From the NCBI GenBank assembly GCA_030159075.1, contig BROG01000042.1:868501-932500 (forward strand): a DNA stretch of 64,000 bases, written 5' to 3'. This DNA comes from Atrina japonica (Eukaryota; Mollusca; Bivalvia; Pterioida; Pinnidae). A model generated the notes under the pieces. The model made no database searches. It saw only the letters and a program-made list of their open reading frames with translations, and was not told where the DNA came from. The stretch's first letter is position 1, and each line of letters opens with the position of its first letter. Shown piece by piece: positions 57,293 to 64,000 of the stretch. The position numbers were made by a program, and so were the translations under genes.

Positions 57293-57995
57293 AGTACAAG
57301 CTTGAGTCGAGCTCGGCCTACCGCTTCTCGCGCTTGCGCACTTGAAACAGGACTCTCGCCGACTAACTCACAGTTACGAGCTCGGCGTACCGCTTCTCGC
57401 GCATGCGCACTTGCGCACTCTCACCGACGGTGGCGACACCTACTGCTGGTTTCACAAACTTGGAAAAACCCAAAGTTTCGGTTCTAAAAATAGATTCACT
57501 CTCAGCTCAAAACTGGAAAAACCCAAAGTTTCGGTTCTAAAAATAGATTCACTCTCAGCTCAAAACTGGAAAACCCCAAAGTTTCGGTTCTAAAAATAGA
57601 TTCACTCTCATCTCAAAACTGGAAAAACCCAACTTCTCTCTCTACCCGTTGACCTCTCGTGAACTCATGTGACCTCTCGTGACCCCAACCTCTTGTAACG
57701 AAGGCTCTCATTGGCTCGTTAGCCAAGATGGCCGCCTCCACAACCTTTCACTTCCGGTCATAGACACGACTCCGAGCTCAACGATTGGCTCTTTCTCCTT
57801 ATTGCCATGACAACAGGACCTCAGTTCCGGTATGACGCACTTCCGCTTATGACGTCACAGGCGGCTCCCTGGCGTGCAAATGCGAATTGACCAATCAGAA
57901 GCCAGTATTCTGATGACGTCATCAAACAGCGCCACTGGTGGAGCCCCCTAGCGGCCAATTCGCATTTGCACGCCAGGGAGCTGCCTATAACTACT
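57293..57995 (-). repeat. Right terminal inverted repeat
   Basis: Inverse counterpart of 44826-45390. It keeps the terminal foldback with TGATGACGTCATCA at 57911-57924, TGACGTCA at 57850-57857, AAGATGGCCGCC at 57725-57736 and CACTTCCGGT at about 57750. It is longer than the left TIR because the 53-bp unit is present three times (57471-57629) and the NRF-1-like GCGCATGCGC region is partly duplicated (about 57315-57415). Confidence 0.92.
57471..57629. repeat. 53-bp tandem triplication in the right TIR
   Basis: Three nearly identical units starting CAAAGTTTCGGTTCTAAAAA (57471, 57524, 57577). The left TIR has one copy. The array must have expanded after, or escaped, TIR homogenisation. Confidence 0.93.
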
Positions 57996-58001
57996 CTGGT
58001 C
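57996..58001. repeat. Target-site duplication (right), CTGGTC
   Basis: Identical to 44820-44825. Confidence 0.9.
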
Positions 58002-58234
58002 AAAGTCAATGTTAAACTATTAACGCGATGTTACATTTGTGTGAAATGAAAAATCAACATCCTTTTAATTAACAGAAACTATTTTGTCTAGAGGGAAGTA
58101 ATATTACAAATAAAAGAGAAAAAATGTCAATAATTTGGATCAAAATGCTCATTTAAATACATGTACGCATATTGTTTTTTTTTTCTTCCTGCGAATTACA
58201 TTATATATAAAATTCACAGATACCAAAGTAAAAA

Positions 58235-58640
58235 TATTCAGTATGTCCAGGATAAAACATACAAATCTGGTGAATATTGGACAAACAAGGACCTCTGGAA
58301 ATCCAGTGGTGGGACCAGGTGCCATAGAGGACTAAGCATCCCCTTTTGACCGATCACACCCACCGTGAGTCCAAAGTCAAATTGAAATGGAATAATGAGG
58401 AACAAATTCTCGTCACAATTTTGGACAAACGACTCAACAACACCTTTCAGCTAACAACTATTGAACAGATAACTCAACATTTCATTTTGTGAAACAGATA
58501 ATCGCAAACACGGCTATTATATCGACCGTAAAATTTGCGGAACGTTAACATCAAACGCGAATTTCGATATCCCTGTGACAATTACTTGTCAGTGAGTAGC
58601 TTACCTCTGCATTTGAAATGTTCATATGTTGAACACGACA
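58235..58640 (+). repeat. Dispersed repeat, copy right of the Polinton
   Basis: Collinear with 40390-40790 (AAATCTGGT, GGACCTCTGGAAATC, GTGCCATAGAGGA, ACCCACCGTGAGTCC, AAATGTTCATATGTTGAACA), with many substitutions and a small insertion. Confidence 0.75.
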
Positions 58641-59065
58641 GTTTGTTTGCTGAAAGACCTGGTCTCCAAACATTACAAAAAGTCTCTTTTGGAAATTCCA
58701 GCATATTATTATATCAACATCAGTGTGTTTATGTGTAGAATGCTGGACGAAATAAGTATCACGATAACCAATGATCAGATATTTCTGGGTAACACGTGAA
58801 AAAACGGTTGTCGATGATGCCAAAAAGTCTCTCTTTTATTTTTACATGTGGAATACTAATGTAAAGGGTAGAATAGTGGTATGTTTTTTACATTGGTTAC
58901 TCTTAGACGGATTTTGATTATACGTTTAGATTTATTATTTGGCCTTGTCTGATACCACTTTCTGTTTAGAAAATCTATTTAAAATTGGAGCTCAACTGAT
59001 GAAGTCTAATTGATAGAAACGATCGTCTTGAGCATTATAACTTTGGTATTATGTTTATAATATTG

Positions 59066-59520
59066 ATACTATGAATTTGAGAGAAATGGTTTGTCTTCAA
59101 ATATTCTAAAAGATACTTGGAACTTTTAAGTATCCACATCTGATTTACACTGCTTTCTTGAATAAGCAAATGTAAAGTACTGCTGAAGTTTCTCCTTAAC
59201 GACTGTCAGTATCTTGGTAATGAGTAAAGATAAAGGTTTGGTGGTCTGGAACATTTGCTGGGTCCTACTATGTACCTGCTTTTAATGGGTTTTATGTGTA
59301 ATTGTTGTGTAGAGAGTAGCAAAGTCGTATGTTTTGATACTGTGAATCTGAGAAAAATTGTGTACCTTTAAATTTTCTAAAGTTGTTTAGGATTTTTAAG
59401 TATCAACATCTGATTTACACTGCTTCTGGAATAAGCAACTGTACAGTATTTCTCCATAGCGGCTGTCAGTTTCTTGGTTTGGAGTAAAGATAACATCTGC
59501 TGGATCCTGCTATGTACTTC
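59066..59520. repeat. Direct duplication of about 235 bp
   Basis: TTTTAAGTATCCACATCTGA ... GCTGGGTCCTACTATGTAC (first copy) is repeated as TTTTAAGTATCAACATCTGA ... GCTGGATCCTGCTATGTAC (second copy). The second is shortened by small deletions. Confidence 0.75.
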
Positions 59521-60039
59521 TGCTTATATGGGGTTTCGTTAAGTTTAGGTATCCAGTACAAATATATGGTAACTCAAAATCAGCATTGGTTTGTAGGTAT
59601 ACATCAAAAGAACGTAATACGGACACGTGATATTGAAGGGTTTCGTACTTTGAAAGTGGACTACGAGTGTATGTGGGATTACCGGAATTTGTTTTTATTG
59701 TTTGTTTATTGTTGTTTAATTAAACCCTAGTTCTTCAAATAAACAAATATAGCAATGTGCCTTAAACATTGAAATTATTTTAAGATATAAGACCAAAAAG
59801 TTATACCTGAAAATTTAAGTTTAAATTACTCAAAGAATGGTCAAAATTATGATATAGATAAGTGTGACATACCTAAAATTTAATAAAGCTATTAATTGCT
59901 ATGTGCGTCAACTGAACGAAGTAGAATCGCAGACAGTTTATGTAACCAATCAAAATCATCCATGCGTAATTTGTCTCAAATATTCAGAGCTTGTGAATAT
60001 CAAGGTCAAAGAAGCATTTGAAAATTTCAAATCTGAATA

Positions 60040-60325
60040 CCGGGTATCTGAAACAATAATATTTTAGTATAAACATATACCGGGTATCTAAAACAATAAT
60101 ATTTTAGTATAAACATATACCGGGTATCTAAAACAATGAGATTTTAGTATAAACATATACCTGGTATCTAAAACAATAATATTTTAGTATAAACATATAC
60201 CGGGTATCTAAAACAATAAGATCTTAGTATAAACATATACCGGGTATCTAAAACAATTAGATGTTAATATAAACATATACCGGGTATCTCTAACAAGAAG
60301 ATCTTAGTATAAACATATAACGGGT
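60040..60325. repeat. 40-bp minisatellite
   Basis: About seven copies of a 40-bp unit with TAAACATATACCGGGTATCT and AAAACAATAATATTTTAG. Confidence 0.93.
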
Positions 60326-61253
60326 ACCTATGAATAATGGACAGTTAAGAGATGTGAATTAGAATGAAGAGCTTTAGTTATGCAAATATGAGCATAAACA
60401 AGAAAAATATGTTGAACTCACACTAAGAAATTACATGTGTGCTAAGAGGGAAAACATTGTCCATAATCAGCCAGATTTATACAACATGAACATTTTCGTC
60501 TTAAGTCAAAATCATTGCACTGAGACCAACCTGTGAGAAGTGGAAAATGATTGTATTGAATGTAAAAAAAATTCAAACGAATCGACGTTCGAAAATCTGA
60601 CACAGTAATAAGTTCATCTTATTCATTTTTCAGAAAATTATCAAATACAGTATATTGAATGTTGGAATGATTTTTATGCATTGGCTATTGAATGTCAATG
60701 TCGGCTTTTTACACTTAAACATATTTTTTCCTATTCTCAGATTTGATTCAAAAACAATTTTGATTTGAACAAAACTCCCATGGGCAATCACTTAAACATT
60801 TAAAGTGGCAGCCTAACAAAAGTATTAAAATATATTGTATCTAAAACGTAAATCTAAAAATCTTTGTTTTTTTGTCTATGCAAAGTATTTGAGATATTGA
60901 TTCCTCACAACTCTTCACGGAGATTTACAACAAAGGATTACAAAACAGATGTATTTTCAGTTAGGGAAAATGTCCGAGTTACTGCCCATGCCTTTAAAAG
61001 AATGGAACAGAGGTTGCGATATCAGTAAAAGTTGTTATCGTAAATACGTAGTCATTGGGTATCGTGATATATATTCGGTCCACCATCACTCTGCATATAA
61101 TTACACTGAAGTGATAAAATTCTAGAATTTCTAATTAACAATACATGTAAATGTTTTTGGTATTTGGTATTTCATCATTCCCATGGGAACCAATAATGCC
61201 CCTTTATTAGCCGACTTGTTTCTTTATTTATATGCAGCAGACTTCACCCAGAC
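60326..61253. other. Gene-free DNA
   Basis: AT-rich, no repeat or exon recognised. Confidence 0.5.

Positions 61254-61339
<86 letters not shown>
61254..61339. repeat. (TA)n microsatellite
   Basis: About 43 uninterrupted TA dinucleotides. Confidence 0.95.
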
Positions 61340-61343
<4 letters not shown>

Positions 61344-62291
61344 TGATGTTTAGTAATGACAACTTTTTATGTGATATATTCAAACGAACGAGACAATAGA
61401 GAACTAAACACGTTACTTACTATGGACAATGATCGGAAATTTACAACGAAGGTGGTGATTTCGGATTTCCTATCCTCAACTTCTCACATTTAAATATTTA
61501 AATAGAAACATCCTTTTATCGCCTAATATTCCAAATGATCCGATTTGCTGGAGCTTTGCAACATATGATCAGTATTTCATATACGGAGACAAAAGCTATT
61601 TATTGACAAAACAGATATTGATTACGCCAAAGATTTTACATTTTTTGTGGAATTGTAAGTCGTATCTTTTGACGACGTGAGTCTAATAAATTCTATTGAT
61701 AGCTGGTTGGACTTTCTTAGTATTCACATCTAATTTACATGTAAGGAATCGCGTTTAAAGTCAACATTTCTAAAATTTATGAGGTCGATATTATGTCTTT
61801 ATTTACATTTACAATGTTGCACAAATTAAAATGCTGAGTTACCCTTTAGATAGAAGTTGTTGAATCGTCGAAACCGATTATTTATATATGTCTTGTGGAT
61901 GTAACCGGTCGACAGGGGATGCTTACTCCGCCATGGCACCTGATCCCACCTCTGATTTTCCGTCCATAGTGTTTGTATTGTCTCCTGGACCTCTTGACGG
62001 TTAATATTTTGGTATCTGTGATTTTAAAGATTATTCAAAATTATTTATTTTCCTTTATGGAGACGATGTCATTGTTTTTTTAATGTCAGAAAATGTTGAA
62101 AACTTTCATATCGATTAATTCTTTAATAATAACTGTTCACTCTTGAAACCACAAAAACCAATACTGTTATTATTCTTCACATATTGGAACACTCATCACA
62201 TAAATAAAAAGATGAATGATTGGGATTAAAATAAACACAGTAAATATTGAATATTGTTTATAACAAAATCTTATTCTTTTGCATTTTAAGC
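61340..62291. other. Gene-free DNA with an inverse dispersed-repeat fragment
   Basis: 61900-61990 is an inverse copy of part of the 40390/58235 repeat (CCGGTCGACAGGGGATGC, CCATGGCACCTGATCCCACC). Otherwise no feature. Confidence 0.5.
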
Positions 62292-62300
62292 ATATAGACT

Positions 62301-63630
62301 ACGGAAGCCTATTAGGGTCACTCTAAAAAGAAAAAAAATTATATTTATGTTGTTTTAACGCGTTAACTTTCTTGTTAAAACGCGATAGTTATCTCGTTAA
62401 AACGCGATAGTATTCCGTTAAAACGCGATAGTATCTCGTTAAAACGCGTTAATTTATCTCGTTCAAACGCGATAGTATCCCATTAAAACGCGATAGTATC
62501 TCGTTAAAACGCGTTATTTATCTCGTAAAAACGCGTTATTTATCTCGTTCAAACGCGATAGTTATCTCGTTAAAACGCGATAGTATCTCGTTAAAACGCG
62601 TTATTTATCTCGTTAAAACGCGTTCGTTATCTCGTTAAAACGCGTTAGTTATCTCGTTAAAACGCGTTATTTATCTCGTTAAAACGCGTTAGTTATCTCG
62701 TTAAAACGCATTATTTATCTCGTTAAAACGCGTTAGTTATCTCGTTAAAAACGTGATAGTATCTCGTTAAAACGCGTTATAAACAAATATATAGTATACT
62801 AAGTGATCTTGGATTTTTTGTGCTGCTGTGAACGGGTACTATCGTAGTTAGGGAGTATCGCGCCATTACAAGTATAGTCCCAATAGCCACCAAACAGTAG
62901 AATATACGGAGCACTAGGCGCTCTATTTGCACGTCAGCGTCCGTCACCAACACATATCCTAACCCCCACATTCCACCTATTCCCAAATTCACCTATATTC
63001 CACCTATTTAACCCTCAACTATCTCCTACCCTTCATCGGACACGGACGCGCAAATAGGGCAAATATATACTACTCGAAACCCAATACGTATCCGCAATAA
63101 ACTTTTTGTATAAAAATGAAAAAAGCCGATATAAACAATACAGGTTTAATTCCATTTATCAGCTGCAAGTCTTGCATTAAATGCATTGACAATAACAACA
63201 TATAAAAAAAAACTACAAATCATTGCAAGAGTGTAGGCCTCTACCACGGAAAATGCAGTTTTGAAAGCGGTTTTTACTAATTTTACTGACCTTACTTTAG
63301 AGAAATAACGCGTTTTAACGAGATAACTATCGAGTTTTAACGAGATAAATAACGCGTTTTAACGAGATAAATAACGCGTTTTAACGAGATAACTATCGCG
63401 TTTTAACGAGATAATTAACGCGGTTTAACGAGAAAAATAACGCGTTTTAACGAGATAACTATCGCGTTTTAACGAGATAATTATCGCGTTTTAACGAGAT
63501 AAATAACGAGTTTTAACGAGATACTATCGCGTTTTAACGAGATAACTACCGCGTTTTAACAAGAAAATTAACGCGTTAAAACGACATAGATATATTTTTT
63601 CTTTTCAGAGTGACCCTAATTGGCTTCCGT
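62301..63630. mobile_element. Foldback element with 9-bp target duplication
   Basis: The ends ACGGAAGCC and GGCTTCCGT are inverse complements and ATATAGACT flanks both sides (62292-62300, 63631-63639). TIRs extend through AGGGTCACTCT and TTTTAACGCGTTAA and then consist of tandem 20-22-bp units (ATCTCGTTAAAACGCG), about 20 at the left (62350-62780) and the inverse form, about 13, at the right (63300-63590). The 520-bp centre has no gene. Long repeat-built TIRs and a 9-bp duplication fit a non-autonomous Mutator-like/foldback element. Confidence 0.82.
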
Positions 63631-63782
63631 ATATAGACTCCTGTATGTCGTCCACTTGGAATACTTTTTTGCTTTTGTCTGAAATGATTATAATTCTATG
63701 TATACGGTAAAATATGACATTAGAATGTGCTATATTTCGCATTTATATAAACATGTATACGTATGTGAAAATTATACCAATC

Positions 63783-63784
<2 letters not shown>

Positions 63785-63848
<64 letters not shown>
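63785..63848 (+). repeat. (GT)n microsatellite
   Basis: 32 uninterrupted GT dinucleotides. Cys-Val and Thr-His open frames across it are artefacts. Confidence 0.95.
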
Positions 63849-63850
<2 letters not shown>

Positions 63851-64000
63851 AACTCATCAACTGGTCGCAACATTTCAGACTAGTGTGTTGTTGTTCACTT
63901 ACTGGTAATTTTTGACTATGAATAATTACAACGAAGTTCACGGAGACTGAACTCCACGTTGTACGTGCAGAAACACAAGTAATGCTTTCCTAGACGAGGA

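Larger units (their letters stand above)
44826..57995. mobile_element. Polinton/Maverick-like element, 13.17 kb, decayed
   Basis: The two ends are long inverted repeats beginning AGTAGTTATAGGCAGCTCCC, flanked by a perfect CTGGTC duplication. Long TIRs starting with AG, a 6-bp duplication and a family-B DNA polymerase are the defining traits of Polintons. Minus strand, right to left: DNA polymerase, conserved transposon protein, AT-hook protein, BIR protein, zinc-knuckle protein. Small genes with histone-type 3' ends sit near both TIRs. No integrase, FtsK-like ATPase, Ulp1-like protease or double-jelly-roll capsid gene is recognisable in any frame. The copy is therefore probably non-autonomous or a divergent lineage. 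Stops, frameshifts and one deletion show decay; a few single-base shifts in T runs could be sequencing errors. Confidence 0.88.

Noticed and set aside
44826..57995. Complete endogenous virus
   Set aside because: No capsid, packaging ATPase or protease gene can be recognised, so a virion-forming element is not supported from this copy.

Overview
The window is animal nuclear DNA, most likely from a bivalve mollusc. It is AT-rich, crowded with minisatellites, (AT)n/(GT)n tracts and short ACATGTACATGTA-like motifs, and carries tRNA-derived SINEs and MITEs of a kind common in molluscs. Genes are split by introns with GT-AG borders. No bacterial or CRISPR feature is present. Most of the longer open frames are by-products of tandem repeats.

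Two things carry coding information. First, the minus strand from 36003 down to at least 19502 (probably 16834) holds the exons of one host gene, an EGLN/PHD-type HIF prolyl hydroxylase. Exon 1 (36003-35020) encodes a MYND zinc finger, a low-complexity linker and the start of the dioxygenase domain. Exons 2-4 (22422-22303, 20756-20620, 19566-19502) carry the iron ligands and the 2-oxoglutarate arginine. A 35-base candidate fifth exon lies at 16868-16834. The 12.6-kb first intron is packed with minisatellites and small transposons. The final exon(s) and stop were not found.

Second, 44826-57995 is a 13.17-kb Polinton/Maverick-like element with a 6-bp target duplication (CTGGTC), termini starting 5'-AG and terminal inverted repeats of about 0.57 and 0.70 kb. 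On its minus strand it carries a family-B DNA polymerase, a conserved transposon-linked protein, an AT-hook protein, a BIR-domain protein and a CCHC zinc-knuckle protein. The polymerase, the conserved protein and the BIR gene are broken. I see no integrase, packaging ATPase, protease or recognisable capsid gene, so this copy looks non-autonomous and decaying.

The most unusual signal is in five small genes of this element (46460-46679 -, 46905-47144 +, 47415-47783 -, 47892-48086 +, 56231-56536 +). Each is followed within about 6-35 bases of its stop by a perfect 16-nt histone-type 3' stem-loop, four of the five also by a purine-rich U7-like downstream element (weaker in the fifth). One loop has a compensatory base-pair change. 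Four of the genes form two divergent pairs, as in histone clusters. The polymerase instead has AATAAA signals at its stop. This suggests that the small genes use the S-phase, replication-dependent histone mRNA 3'-end pathway. The TIRs read like a housekeeping promoter (ETS, CRE, CCAAT, YY1 and NRF-1 motifs) and each starts with a long foldback. A region of nine CAGGTGGCC boxes and six GTCTAGAC palindromes separates the polymerase from the right-hand small gene.

Elsewhere: ten or more minisatellite arrays between 1 and 33 kb, several MITEs (some with clear target duplications), a 1.33-kb foldback element with 9-bp duplication at 62301-63630, and dispersed repeats that flank the large element on both sides.
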